From: Aradus depressus
Lineage: Eukaryota > Arthropoda > Insecta > Hemiptera > Aradidae
NCBI GenBank assembly: GCA_963662175.1
Contig: OY759222.1
Location: 9,359,222-9,423,221 of the forward strand
Direction: 5' to 3'
Length of the DNA stretch: 64,000 nt
The notes beneath the pieces are model-generated. The model ran no database searches and was not told the DNA's origin. It was given only the letters and a program-made list of their open reading frames with translations. The stretch's first letter is position 1. Every line of letters begins with the position of its first letter. Shown one piece after another: positions 22,130 through 33,085 of this stretch. The translations under genes and the position numbers were made by a program.

Positions 22130-23115
22130 AGCTGTTGTAACGCTAGTAAGTTTTTAGGACCCCTGGGCACCACAGCTAGTATGCGCCTTTCAACGGCGGA
22201 AGCCACACCTAGTGAATACTTAGCATCGCTGGACGTCCTAGTCAGTGCGTACTTAAGAACGTTTGTGACCACAGCTAGTATGTGGCTTGCAACGCTGAGC
22301 ACCACAGCTAGTACGTAGTTGGGAATGCTGGGCATCATAGCTAGTATGTGCCTTGCGACGGCGGACCCAACAGCTAGTACGTAGTTAGGAACGCTGGTCA
22401 CCACAGCTAGTATGTGCCTCGCAACAGTGGACCCCACAGCTAGTACGAAGTTAGGAACGCTGGGCATCACAGCTATTAAGTGCCTTGCAACAGCGGACCC
22501 CACAGCTAGTATGTAGTTAAATACGCTGGGCATTACAGTTAGTAAGTGCTTTGCAACAGCGAACTTCACAGCTAGTACATAGTTAGGAACGCTGGGCACT
22601 ACAGCTAGTAAATGCCTTGCAACAGCGGACCCCACAGCTAGTACGATATTAGGAACCCTGGGCATCACAGCTAGTATGCTTTTGCAACGACGGACCCCAC
22701 AGCTAGTACGTTTTTAGGAACGCTGGGCCCTACAGGTAGTAGGTGCCTTGCAACTGCGAACCCCACAGATAGTATGTAGTTAGAACCACAGGGCATCACA
22801 GCTAGTATGAGTTTTGCAACGGCGGACCCCACAGCTAGTACCTACGAGTGAAATACGCTGGGCCACACTGCTAGCGCCTTGCAACAGCAGACCCCACAGC
22901 TAGTACGTAATTAGAAACGCTGGGCATTACAGCTAGTAAATGTCTTATAGGTGCCTTGCAACAGCGAACCCCACAGCCAGTACATAGTTAGGAACGCTGG
23001 GGCTGAGCACTACAGCTAGTAAGTACCTTGCAACAGCGGACCCCACAGCTAGTAGGATATTAGGAACACTGGACATCACAGCTAGTAAATGTCTTGCAAC
23101 AGTGAACCCCACAGC
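22130..23115. repeat. 33/66-bp tandem array in E2
   Basis: The same unit as in E1, about 30 copies by length. The minus strand is open for 188 codons at 22102-22668 for the reason given for E1. Several multi-unit blocks are shared in the same order with E1, so the array was present before the two copies separated. Confidence 0.85.
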
Positions 23116-24815
23116 GAATACATAGTTACTACTACTACATGTGAAATTCATGACAATCCGATTCATGACAATACGATCAACCGTTAATGAGCTAGCTCTA
23201 TATTTATACTTAGTCCCCCCGCCCCCATCAACCCCGCCACCCGTTCAAAACTTCGGGACGCCACACTCCTTATTTTTCTATTTGGCCTTCAGGAATAATA
23301 TATGCGAAATTTCGTGACAATACGACCAACCGTTAATGAGCTAACTCTATATGTATATTTAGCCCCCCCAACAACCCTCCTTCCTGTTCAAAATTTTGGG
23401 CCGTCACACACCTAATATTTCTATTTGACCTTTAGGAATACTACATGTGAAATTTCATGACAATTCGACCATTAGTTAATGAGTTAGCACTATTTATATA
23501 CGTAGGCCCCCCTTACAACCCCCCCTCCCGATCAAAACTTTGGAACGCCACACACCTTATTTTTCTATTTGGCCTTCAGGAATACTCCATGTGAAATTTC
23601 GTGACAATCCGACCAACCGTTAAAGAGTTAGCTCTATATTTATACTTAGGCCCCCCCATAACCCCCCCTCCCGTTCAAAACTTTGGGACGCCACACACTT
23701 TTTTTTCCTATTTGGCTTTTAAAAATACTACATGTGAAATTTCATGACGATTCGCCCATTAGTTAATGAGTTAGCTCTATATTTATACTTAGGCCCCCCA
23801 ACTACCCCCCCCCCCTCCCGTAAAAAATTTTGAGCCGTCACACCGCCTATTTTTCTATTTGGTCTTCAGGAATACTCCATGTGAAATTTCGTGACAATCC
23901 GACCAACCGTTAAAGAGTTAGCTCTATATTTATACTTAGGCCCCCCCACAACCCCCCCTCCCGTTCAAAACTTTGGGACGCCACACACCTTTTTTTCCTA
24001 TTTGGCTTTTAAAAATACTACATGTGAAATTTCATGACGATTCGCCCATTAGTTAATGAGTTAGCTCTATATTTATACTTAGGCCCCCCCACTACCCCCC
24101 CTCCCGTAAAAAATTTTGAGCCGTCACACCGCCTATTTTTTTATTTGGTCTTCAGGAATACTACATGTGTAACTTCGTGACAATGCGACCAACTGTTAAA
24201 GAGTTAGCTCTATATTTATACTTAGGCCCCCCCACAACCCCCCCTCCCGTTCAAAACTTTGGGACGCCACACACCTTTTTTTCCTATTTGGCTTTTAAAA
24301 ATACTACATGTGAAATTTCATGACGATTCGCCCATTAGTTAATGAGTTAGCTCTATATTTATACTTAGGCCCCCCCACTACCCCCCCTCCCGTAAAAAAT
24401 TTTGAGCCGTCACACCGCCTATTTTTTTATTTGGTCTTCAGGAATACTACATGTGTAACTTCGTGACAATGCGACCAACTGTTAAAGAGTTAGCTCTATA
24501 TTTATACTTAGGCCCCCCCACAACCCCCCCTCCCGTTCAAAACTTTGGGACGCCACACACCTTTTTTTCCTATTTGGCTTTTAAAAATACTACATGTGAA
24601 ATTTCATGACGATTCGCCCATTAGTTAATGAGTTAGCTCTATATTTATACTTAGGCCCCCCCACAACCCCCCCTCCCGTTCAAAACTTTGGGACGCCACA
24701 CACCTTTTTTTCGTGTTTGGCTTTTAAAAAGACTACGTGTGAAATTTCATGACAATTTGACCATTAGTTAATGAGTTAGCACTATTTATATACTTAGACC
24801 CTCCTTACAACCCCC
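23116..24815. repeat. 143-bp tandem array in E2, 12 units
   Basis: Anchors lie at 23212, 23361, 23504, 23648, 23791, 23938, 24081, 24224, 24367, 24510, 24653 and 24796. Most intervals are exactly 143 bp. Two unit subtypes alternate in the middle (one with GTTCAAAACTTTGGGACGCC, the other with GTAAAAAATTTTGAGCCG), which suggests expansion by 286-bp steps. Confidence 0.9.
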
Positions 24816-24984
24816 CCTCCCGATCAAAGTTTTGGGACGCCACATAGCCTATTATTCAATCGGGCTCAAAAGAATGCTACATGGGAAGTTTCATAAAAAT
24901 CCGTCCAGCGGTTTGGGCGTGATGCTGGAACAAACATACAAACAAACAAACAAACCCCGTTTCAGCTTTATTAATATAGATATA

Positions 24985-26100
24985 TATGACGATAACTCCC
25001 GATGGAATGAATGTATCGACACTGGTTTCGAAGAACATTAATATATGCCGTTCTTATAGATATAACATTTGATGTCATTACATGAGCAGTTTTGGGTTTT
25101 TGAGTTGAGCCTTTCTCTGATAGATCCCTTCCTTCTTTTCAGCTGATTCCGCTGAAAAATTATAGCTGTCGTCCTTAGGGAGTTTTGAATTTACATCTGA
25201 CATTTGGTGTCAATATCTGTGGTCACAGGATATAAATTGGTAAATCTAAATTCGTAACTTTTCAAGGCAGCACTTCTTTAATTTTGCATTATTCGTGTAA
25301 ATCCAGTTTTTGGAATAAATAAATTATGTTTGCATCATTAATAATCATATACATTCTAAATCTATAGGAGTGAATGAAAATGAATATTGTTAATCCTTTC
25401 TTGTATTTTCCCTTAGTTACCTAATCATTCCCCATCACTTACCTAATTATTGACCACACTTATCTAAGGGACGTTTTTATAAAGAATTTTTAAACTTTGT
25501 ACAAAAGATTAATTTTGATGAACTATAACTGTATTGTCTATTTAAATTATTGTATGTAAAATCAAAATTAAGTTATGTTAAAGCATGTAATATACATATG
25601 GCGCATGCAGTTAAATATAATCCCTTCCAGTAGGGATACTACTGGATGGAAACCGGGGGGAAAAAAAAACTTACCTAATTATTAACCATTTAAAAAAAAA
25701 ATACTCGTGAATGATGCCTCTCTTAAGTTGATTTAACAGAAAACATCCTCTTCACTTGGAATAGTCTGCTGTAGTGAATAAATGTTAAAATGCAGTTACC
25801 TCGTGAATGATTCCTAAAAGAAGTCGATTAAGTTGACTTAACCGAGAACATACACAATTTTAGGAGATACCAAGAAACCCACATCTTTATTAGAGTCCTG
25901 AGCTCCCAACTTCTTCACAGTACGCAGATGGCTTGGTAGATCATCACAGTACACTTAATTCATTTTGCCCATTTTATGACTTGACAACTTATTCCCTGTG
26001 ACCATAGATATATTCATTACAATGGCAGTTATTAGAGTTTTTGTGTTAAGTAGGTTGATTGGCTTTGGAGGGGAGCAAAAATTTAATTGATTAATTTGTG
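24985..26100. repeat. family R sequence, interrupted by a MITE
   Basis: Family R text is recognisable at about 24985-25213 and resumes at 26011 (TATTCATTACAATGGCAGTT), split by the element below. Confidence 0.6.
25214..26010. mobile_element. MITE with 17-bp inverted ends (copy A)
   Basis: The left end TATCTGTGGTCACAGG and the right end CCTGTGACCATAGATA are inverse with one mismatch. Removing the element restores the family R text GTCAATATATTCATTAC, so the target was TA or ATAT. A second copy is at 45164-45778. The longer length here includes a GGGGGGAAAAAAAAA region absent from copy B. No coding sequence is seen. Confidence 0.75.
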
Positions 26101-26722
26101 CTGGGAAAGTACATATTCAGAATAATTATGTTATTTTCCTTCATATATCTGAGGAAGTAAAAGAAGAGAAGCTGTTATAAATTCAACAGGATTTACTTGT
26201 CATTTTGAGTAGACAATATGAGGCAGGTATTTTCCTTTAAGCGTGAAGAACGATTTGAAGCTTAGTAAAATAAAAATAATGAGTTTCATGAGAGAAAGTG
26301 AACTGCAGGCAACAGGGAGGTCAGAGTTTCTGTAGGTGGGCCAAGTCAGCTCGAGTATCATTAACTTGAATAGGTTGTGTCTCTTGTGGAGATGCGGTAA
26401 GCTCGCCTCACTGCGTATCTTTGAAAGGCAGTCCTACCTCTTTGTCGGTATTTGTCAGTTCCATTTGTAGTTCGCTGTTGGTGGTCCTTCATAACAATCT
26501 TACTCATGTGTCATTTTATTTTCTGAAGTATCTTATGTGTTGTAAAAGATTAATAGAAGCGTTTTGTCCCATTGGTTTTAAAAATTCAGTGATCTCCCTT
26601 ACGTCTTCATTAAGTTATTGGCCACAGACAATCTGAGTATAATGTTGAAAGTTGCTTCTTTATGGTTAGTTTATGACTCATGTTCGGGCTTTAACTAGTG
26701 AGATAGGTTATATGCGAGGACT
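26101..26722. other. unassigned, ending in a SINE fragment
   Basis: No gene is recognised; a 71-codon frame at 26421-26636 has no known motif. About 26666-26722 is a reverse SINE-A end (ATGACTCATGTTCGGGCTTT). The hAT element starts 8 bp later. Confidence 0.4.
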
Positions 26723-26730
26723 CTCTAAGC

Positions 26731-27774
26731 CATGTATGGGCAACCTTTGACATGTTGCGGGCCAAACTTTAGTGTGCAAATACGTTCGCGGGCCGCGTAG
26801 ATGGTTCAAAATAAAATAACGTCGGACTTTAAAGTAGTGTTCATAATTTTTAGCGATAGATATCAGACATGAAATGATAAGACAATGTTATTATAATACA
26901 ATTTATTAAAATAACAAAATGAAATGAAAAAAATAGGTACAATATTATAATTAAATCGTGAAATTTGGAATTATTACAAACTACGAAAGTTAAGTAGCGA
27001 CACCGAAATCAATGAGACACTTGAGCTTGAATTTGGGAAACTAATCCATTGATGTTTGGATTAATTCCACTGATACAAAGACGTAAAGAATTTTCCAAAT
27101 TATCTTCAGTGAGCCTTGTACGATGTTTTGATTTATTAACTTTCCATCATTGAAAAGAACTGTTCGCATTTATAAGTACTGCCAAACGCACAAATCAATC
27201 TTCTTGCGAATTTTCTAAGCTGCGGAAAATGGTCTTCTTCGAGGTATTTTTTGTAGAAATCGCACAACTCCACGTCTTCAAATTTAGATTTTAGGAGTGA
27301 GTTTTCTTGAATCTCGATCAACTCCATTTGCAAGTTTATTGGAGCATTTTGTACATTACTTTTTGTTGGATTAGCAAATAAATTGAAACAGTCTTCCATG
27401 TTTGTGAAATCGACAAATCTGTTCGAAAATCGAAGCAAGGGGTTCCTTTTGCATGTATTTTGTTCGGTCGTAACACTATCAATCAATCACATGAATACGA
27501 TCGCATCCGCAAACACGCACATTAAAAACACAAAAAAAATACGCAAATTTATTGACCATAAACAAACACGCGATGACATGAATTTTTCCTCACTCGCCTT
27601 GCTCGCTCACTTGATTCCGCAGGAGCAAGCGACAAACCCCATCCTACTCGATCTTCCTAATTTGGAGTGAGTGTGAGTAAGTAGTGTAATATTATTTTTT
27701 TTTAAATTGGGTTTTCCAAAATGTCTCGCGGGCCGGACCAAATCTTACAGAGGGCCGGTTGTTGCCCACATATA
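26731..27774 (-). mobile_element. hAT transposon, deletion derivative, with 8-bp target duplication
   Basis: CTCTAAGC at 26723-26730 is repeated exactly at 27775-27782, the 8-bp signature of hAT. The ends contain TGGGCAAC and its inverse GTTGCCCA, like other hAT termini. At 1044 bp it is much shorter than an autonomous hAT, and only the C-terminal part of the transposase gene is left. Confidence 0.85.
27009..27486 (-). pseudogene. hAT transposase, C-terminal dimerisation region
   Basis: The minus strand encodes the conserved C-terminus of a hAT transposase of the kind related to GTF2IRD2/ZBED proteins. It has a block with MELIEIQENSLLKSKF, then FYKKYL, then FPQLRKFARRLICAFGSTYK and CEQFFSMM. 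The frame breaks at the codon after SMME; shifting by one base gives the expected tail (NKSKHRTRLTEDNL, then LRLCISGINPN) to a stop at 27009. The DDE catalytic part is absent. It cannot make a working enzyme. Confidence 0.8.
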
Positions 27775-27782
27775 CTCTAAGC

Positions 27783-29193
27783 GATGGAGGCTGCACTGAC
27801 CCTATACGTACCTTCTGTGGAAAGAAATATTGTAAACTTACGAAAATTCGAGATCGGGTTTTCAACGAAATATCACAGGTCTTCAGAACACGTTTTGACC
27901 ATTTTGAGGCTGATGTATGTGTTCGGAACTTTCTGAGCGCTCTAACTCGAATATTTTGATTAAAATCAGACGAAAATTGAGACCACGTTATGACAATCAA
28001 AAATATCTTGAAATAAAAGTTTAAAAAAAAAAAAAAACTATAAGACACTTTATATAAAACATTTTTTCGCAAACCGGCAGGTTTACGAAGTACATGCCAA
28101 AAATCATCCTAAAATCTTGTCTTGTAACAGATTTTTTAAGACATTTGCCCTATTTACGTGATAACGATTAGTCCTATCGAAAAATTTATTCTTACCAAAA
28201 ATTAAAGCTATTAAAGAATTGTTATACTCTTTGATTCCAAAAATGAATAAATAAAATTTTTGTAATTATAAATGACTGTCCGGTTTTATGTGTATATAAG
28301 AGGAATTGAAGTGTCTACATGAAAGATCTGGGAATTCAGGAATCCCTGATGATAATCAGTACTGTGCATATTGAATTTTATCCAAATCGACCAAATAAGA
28401 AGGGAGGTTTAGAAGGACAAATTTACCATCAATTTATCAACTTTAATAACATCCTATTGAAGAGATAAATGGACTATAATATTTAATTTTAAGAAATATT
28501 CGATAATATTTCAGCTAATTAACAAAACTTGAGTTCACTTTAAAAAAAAACATTTTCTCTCGAGTTACTATGCAATGAATATTCAATGAGAATCATAAAA
28601 ACTACTTGAGAATATTGTCATGAAGTAACTCTCATAAAATAACAATTTATTTTCCATATTTATCGACAAAAACAAATATAATATCTATCATTATTCATCA
28701 AGTTTTTCCAACTAGTCGTAAAATGAAAACAGTTATTGCCGGAAACATATAATGAGTACAGTGTTGTACTTGGGTAAGTGTAATGGAGCTTTGAAGTGTG
28801 TTTATATCAGTGGTTGTCAACCTTTTTGGACTTGAGGGGAGCATAAAGCCCATTGCGGCCCAAGTTCTCCTTGCATAATAATAATAATAAAGTCGTTGAA
28901 TCACTAGCTATGTGCTTCCCCAGTATTAGTCAACTAAGTTTTCTCTCTCCTACTAAAAATCAATAGACTTACAAATGTTCTTCTGAATCATCTAATGCTA
29001 AATTTTGTGACGATCAATTCATTACATCGGCAGTTATCAGGATTTTTGAGTCAGTCCTCTTCTGATGAGTATCCTTATGGGTTTTTGAATTTAAATGTAA
29101 AATTTAATGTCGATATAATCGCAATTACATTGGGAGTTATTTTATTAATTCAGATAAATTATTTTCACACAAAAAAAACCTAGATTCATAATT
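27783..29193. other. unassigned, with family S and family R fragments
   Basis: About 27840-28270 resembles family S in a degraded form. About 28880-29170 is a plus family R fragment (GTCGTTGAATCACTAGC-like start, ATTACATCGGCAGTTATCAG). An open frame at 27692-28072 (-) is AT-rich and unconvincing. Confidence 0.35.
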
Positions 29194-29575
29194 GAGGAGT
29201 TTGGAGCCAGAGCCGGCCAACTGGTTGAAACTGAACAGGTAGAAAATGGCAATTAAAAATTGAGTACATTTTGTTTATCTCCATAAATGGGCCCCAAATA
29301 TTTATTTATATTTGAAATTTTAGAATAGTATTGGATGAGTGATCCCTTTTTGTGTTCTATAAAGTTTTTTAAGGCCGTATGATCCATTGTGACTTTGAAA
29401 ATAGATGCACAAAATATTTGTGGACTAAACTTAAAGTACTGCTATCTATCACTGAAGTGAAGAAACTAAGTGATCCACACTGGTTTTGAAAAAGGGAACC
29501 TATGCCAACATCAGGATGGTAATAACTCATTTTCCGAAAAATTGTGGGTTGGTCCGCTCTGGCTCCAAACTCCTC
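29194..29575 (+). mobile_element. MITE family M, copy 2
   Basis: A 382-bp copy with the same terminal inverted repeats as copy 1, flanked on each side by AATT. Copies 2 and 3 are very close to each other. Confidence 0.85.
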
Positions 29576-29639
29576 AATTATCTGAGTATGTACTCACTAA
29601 AAACCATTGTCTGAAATAATTGATTCAAGCACACAAAAA

Positions 29640-29772
29640 TTCTAAAGGGTCTCAACTCATAATCGATAACTGCGGTTGTAATGAATGTATCGATATGAAA
29701 TTTCATATTTAAAGTAAAACCAAATGGTGACGTAACCTTTAAAAGAAGGGAAGGAGGGGATCAGAGAGGGTC
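29640..29772 (-). repeat. family R fragment
   Basis: GTAATGAATGTATCGATATG and a following AAGGGAAGGAGGGGA block match the reverse of family R. Confidence 0.5.
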
Positions 29773-30040
29773 TCAATTCAATAACTCTAATAAATTTGGA
29801 TCCGCCAATTGTAACTCTGAAGGTATGTTCCAATTGTCAATATTGATGTAATTGGTAGGAATATACCCAGTTATTTTTGTAAGTACGAAGAAACTGGTTG
29901 GAATTTAGGTATCAGTAATTCGAGATTCGATTGTTGCGTCTACTACGTTGTTTGCTTGGACAGATGCTGGATTAATACCAAAAATAGTACACCTGACCTT
30001 GTCTTTCTTTCACGCGGTGCATAAAGAATTGACACCATTC
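29773..30040 (-). pseudogene. BEL/Pao retrotransposon protease-region fragment, inverted copy
   Basis: The minus strand encodes the same peptide as the copy at 30230, with differences: CTIFGINPASVQANNVVDAT, IESRITDT then a stop, IPTSFFVLTKITGYIPTNY, and NIPSELQLADPNLLELLN. The layout (KLGL...SGI... V-x-A-T-I-x-SR... LVLxKITG-like ... LADP) matches the DUF1758-type aspartic protease segment of BEL/Pao polyproteins. The in-frame stop makes it dead. Confidence 0.7.
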
Positions 30041-30229
30041 TTAGCCTTAATTCTGACTTGGGCGGTTGATAGAATCACAATCTTTTGTTTGTGTTAACAA
30101 AACGCAGGTTACTGCGCTGTACTATGCAACAAATTGGTTTGAATTTTGGGCACAGTTTTGTCTGCCTCATTCATGCTCTTAGATTCTTCTAAATGTAGCA
30201 ATGTATTATGTTTTTTTGTTGCATTTCTT

Positions 30230-30525
30230 ACAAGATCCACCCCTACACTCCGCAACTCTATGAATCACTTTGTCAAAAATTAGGACTCAAGAAAGACAAG
30301 GTCAGGTGTACTATTTCTGGCATTAATTCAGCATCTGTCCAAGCAAACAACGTAGTAGACGCAACAATCGAATCTCGAATTACTGATAGCTCAATTCCAA
30401 CAAGTTTCTTCGTACTTTCAAAAATAACTGGGTATATTCCTACCAATTACATCAATATTGACAATTTGAACATACCTTCAGAGTTACAATTGGCGGATCC
30501 AAATGTATTAGAGTTTTTGAATTGA
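30230..30525 (+). pseudogene. BEL/Pao retrotransposon protease-region fragment
   Basis: The plus strand is open for 105 codons (30208-30525). From LYESLCQKLGLKKDKVRCTI to LADPNVLEFLN it follows the BEL/Pao DUF1758 pattern. The catalytic DSG segment that should lie just upstream is not readable. It ends in a stop where a full polyprotein would continue, so it is a fragment. It is inverted with respect to the copy at 29773-30040, about 190 bp apart. Confidence 0.75.
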
Positions 30526-31018
30526 TCTTGAGAACTCTAATGTGATCAGCGTGAACACAGAATTTGACACAAAATTTCGTATGAAGATTTAGGAGCTTCT
30601 ATATGTCAATTATTGAATATTAGCGGTCGATTTTTGGAGGTTAAAAAGTTAATTGATTAATTCGTTCTGGGGAAGTACTGCCGGTGAAGTAGTTTCATTT
30701 ATTTATTCATATGAAGCGTTCTTCAGATGTCGCATATGTTAACAACTCACACTCCAATCTGATTGCTATATGGAGGGGTCTTTGCGCAGTGAGTTGTGCG
30801 CAGAGTGGTGGCATCCCTTGTGTGTTAAAAAGAAACATCTAACTGTCCAAGGGCTTCTGTAAAGGTACTTTATGTTCAACAGCTGCTCTCGACTATATAT
30901 ACCTACATCAACCAACGTCAACCTCGTCAGCAGAGACCAACCTCATATGGTTGCAGTCTGCTTACAAAGTGGTTCATGATATACTTCCCCGGCTCGAATT
31001 ATTTATGTATCAACTAAG
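30526..31018. other. family R end, then unassigned
   Basis: About 30526-30690 is reverse family R (GACACAAAATTTCGTATGA, then GTTCTGGGGAAGTAC). The following 330 bp show no gene or repeat I know. Confidence 0.4.
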
Positions 31019-31343
31019 GCGGGCGTCGATAACTTAGAAGTAGCGTGCTTGCTTTCTGAGCTTAAGATCGTGGGTTCGAAACCCGACCGAGGCCCTTAGT
31101 TTATTTTATCTAGGAGGTAAAATAAACGTTGAGCACGCCGTCCGTCGGATGGAACGTTAAGCGATGGTCCCGAGCATGTGCGATGTCAGGTACTCGTTAA
31201 AGACCCTGCCCTAGGTGAATAAAAATTTAGGACTCTCACAGTAGAGTCGGGCTCATATTCACCAGAGTGACGAAAGAGCGCTCTGGTAGTAGGCGATATG
31301 ACCTCGTAGTTGAAGCCCGGGCATGAGTCATAAAACCTAACTT
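31019..31343 (+). mobile_element. SINE-A variant with altered head
   Basis: The A-box region is changed (GATAACTTAGAAGTAGCGTG) but the B box GGTTCGAAACC and the core are intact. The tail is CCTAACTTAACCC. The next element inserted into this tail. Confidence 0.85.
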
Positions 31344-31669
31344 AACCCTATAATGGACTTGAAAAATAAAATAAAACTGGTTTATTTAATATGTTGTCTA
31401 ATTTCACTAACTATATATACATGGGAGTACTTTCGGTATTTCTACCATCCTCAGCCAAAAGCATAAGAGATAAGACTAGAGATAAGATTAGTCTTATCTC
31501 TTATGCTTTTGGCTGAGGATGGTAGAAATACCGAAAGTACTCCCATGTATAAATAGTTAGTGAAATTAGACAACATATTAAATAAACCAGTTTTATTTTA
31601 TTTTTCAAGTCCATTTGAATTATTTCACAATATCTCTGCAATTATGTCAGTTTTCACTAACCCTATAAT
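31344..31669. mobile_element. inverted-repeat element P2 with 11-bp target duplication
   Basis: Two arms of about 130 bp (31352-31615) form a near-perfect palindrome, followed by a 43-bp tail (TTTCACAATATCTCTGC). AACCCTATAAT at 31344-31354 is repeated at 31659-31669, so the element arrived as a unit. Each arm carries the hammerhead-like core. The tail resembles that of P4 (TTCCACAATATGTCTGC). These features fit a Penelope-like element reduced to its inverted terminal repeats. Confidence 0.7.
31513..31542 (+). ncRNA. hammerhead-like core in P2 (candidate)
   Basis: CTGAGGA (31513-31519), T, stem II GGTA/TACC capped by a GAAA tetraloop, GAAA (31533-31536), then palindromic AGTACT and C. TGG before and CCA after can form a short stem I. 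The same core is in the left arm on the minus strand (31431-31454). A related copy at 44893-44916 has TTGAAGA and a GCAA loop. Confidence 0.4.
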
Positions 31670-32174
31670 TTATTTATTATTTTATTACCACAATATTTTA
31701 TGGATTTTAACGAACAGAACTTTATACCTGTTTCTTTGTTGCTAAATGATGTTTTTTGTAGATGAGGGCTACCTCGAAAGCCGGCTAGCAAAAATTAATA
31801 AAATCTGAAAGAGGACAGACTATATTTTATTTTACAACCTGAATATTAATAATCCATATTGTTGACCACTCTAAGAAATGTTGCTCGGTTCCTTATTCTT
31901 TTGTTTTATAAAAATGTTGTTTCATTGTAATTATGCTTTCTAATGAGTTGGACAGTTAGAACAATTATTGTTGCAGTTATTAGAGGAAGTTAAAACAATT
32001 AGATAGAAGTTGTTAAGTAATAAGGGTTTTTTAATTGGTTTTCTGTTCAGTTCAGTGGCCATGTTCCAAATCGCAAAATAGTTGAATTAATAGCCAATTA
32101 AAAAAATATCTGATTTTTATGTTAAATTCATTGTTTTTTATGTAATTAATTTAACAATATATTTCCTTGTTCCC
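31670..32174. other. unassigned, with Penelope-like relic
   Basis: About 31755-31850 matches the 5440-5530 family (CTCGAAAGCCGGCTAGCAAA, then ATTTTATTTTACAACCTG) but has lost most of the CTGANGA core. The rest is AT-rich without recognisable content. Confidence 0.4.
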
Positions 32175-32388
32175 TTCTCTGATCTTCCCCTTCCCTCTCT
32201 CTTGATTTTGTTGAAAATTGTTAATTGTTGTCCTTATGACGTTTTCAATTTACATATGAAATTTTGGGTCGATACATTCATTACATCGGCAGTTATTACA
32301 GTTTGTGAGTTGAGCCCCCTTCTCTGAACATCCTTCCTTTTGTCAGATATTGCTGAAAATTAATATGTGTCTTCCTTATGGAAGTTCC
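32175..32388 (+). repeat. family R fragment
   Basis: It contains GGGTCGATACATTCATTACA, TCGGCAGTTATTACAG and a GTTGAGCCCCCTTCTC block. Confidence 0.55.
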
Positions 32389-33085
32389 TCCAGTGTACCT
32401 TAACAAAAATCCCATCCCTTTAAAAAAAGAAGTCCACTTTCTAGGCATCATACTCGACAAACGACTAACTTGGAATCCTCACGCAAGACTGAAAAGATAA
32501 CAAATGAACTGACGTTATAAACTTCTACTAAGACTACTAGACAAAAGATCCAAACTAACTTTGACAACAAAACGACTTATATACAACTTGAACTCTGGGG
32601 TTCTGCCAAGGCTTCCAATTTCCAGCGCATCCAAACCCTTCAATCCAAAATCCTTCGTACAATAGACAATGCTCCTTATTACGTCTCCAACAAAACCCTT
32701 CACACTGACCTTAACGTACCTTTCATCACTGAAGTCGCTAAATCCAAATATAAAAAAATATTTGCCCTTCTTAGTTCCCACAATAATCCTCTAGTCCGTG
32801 CCCTCCGTTCTGCCATACTTCCCCAACGACGGCTTAAGCGTCAATGGCCTAGAGACCTCCTTAGCAGCAGCAGTGACAGTGACAGTGATTAGTTACAAAT
32901 GAGAGTAAATCAGTGATTAAGTGTCACCACTGGGTGATTTCTCCCCATTCACATTTTGACATTGCCATTATCTCTTTATTAGCACATTTACTTGTTGTAT
33001 TTATTTGTATACAATTGTAAATAGCTATTTGTAAATAGCTCCTTTCATCCCATTTGATGCATACTGAAAAATCTTATTTCAAAAT
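32389..33085 (+). pseudogene. Jockey-type LINE, reverse transcriptase C-terminus and 3' UTR
   Basis: The best Jockey copy in the window. Frames joined by small shifts give VHFLGIILDKRLTWNPHARL, then LELWGSAKASNFQRIQTLQS, KILRTIDNAPYYVSNKTL and finally RRLKRQWPRDLL, the full thumb-to-C-terminus order of the clade. At least one frameshift near 32590 and stops near 32500 disable it. The 3' UTR runs to about 33085. The minus frame at 32515-32781 is its shadow. Confidence 0.8.

Larger units (their letters stand above)
21991..24981 (+). mobile_element. composite element E2 with two internal tandem arrays
   Basis: It has the same ends and internal order as E1. It begins with TAGCAGTTATACCCGGCGTT inside the fifth unit of the SINE-derived array and ends at TTTATTAATATAGAT. 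The right flank is family R rather than more array, so part of the array has been lost or rearranged. Confidence 0.6.

Noticed and set aside
29773..30525. A viral protease gene
   Set aside because: The peptide fits BEL/Pao retrotransposons, the catalytic segment is missing, and both copies are fragments. I see no evidence for an integrated virus.
32515..32781. 88-aa minus-strand protein
   Set aside because: It is the reverse shadow of the Jockey reverse transcriptase fragment on the plus strand.
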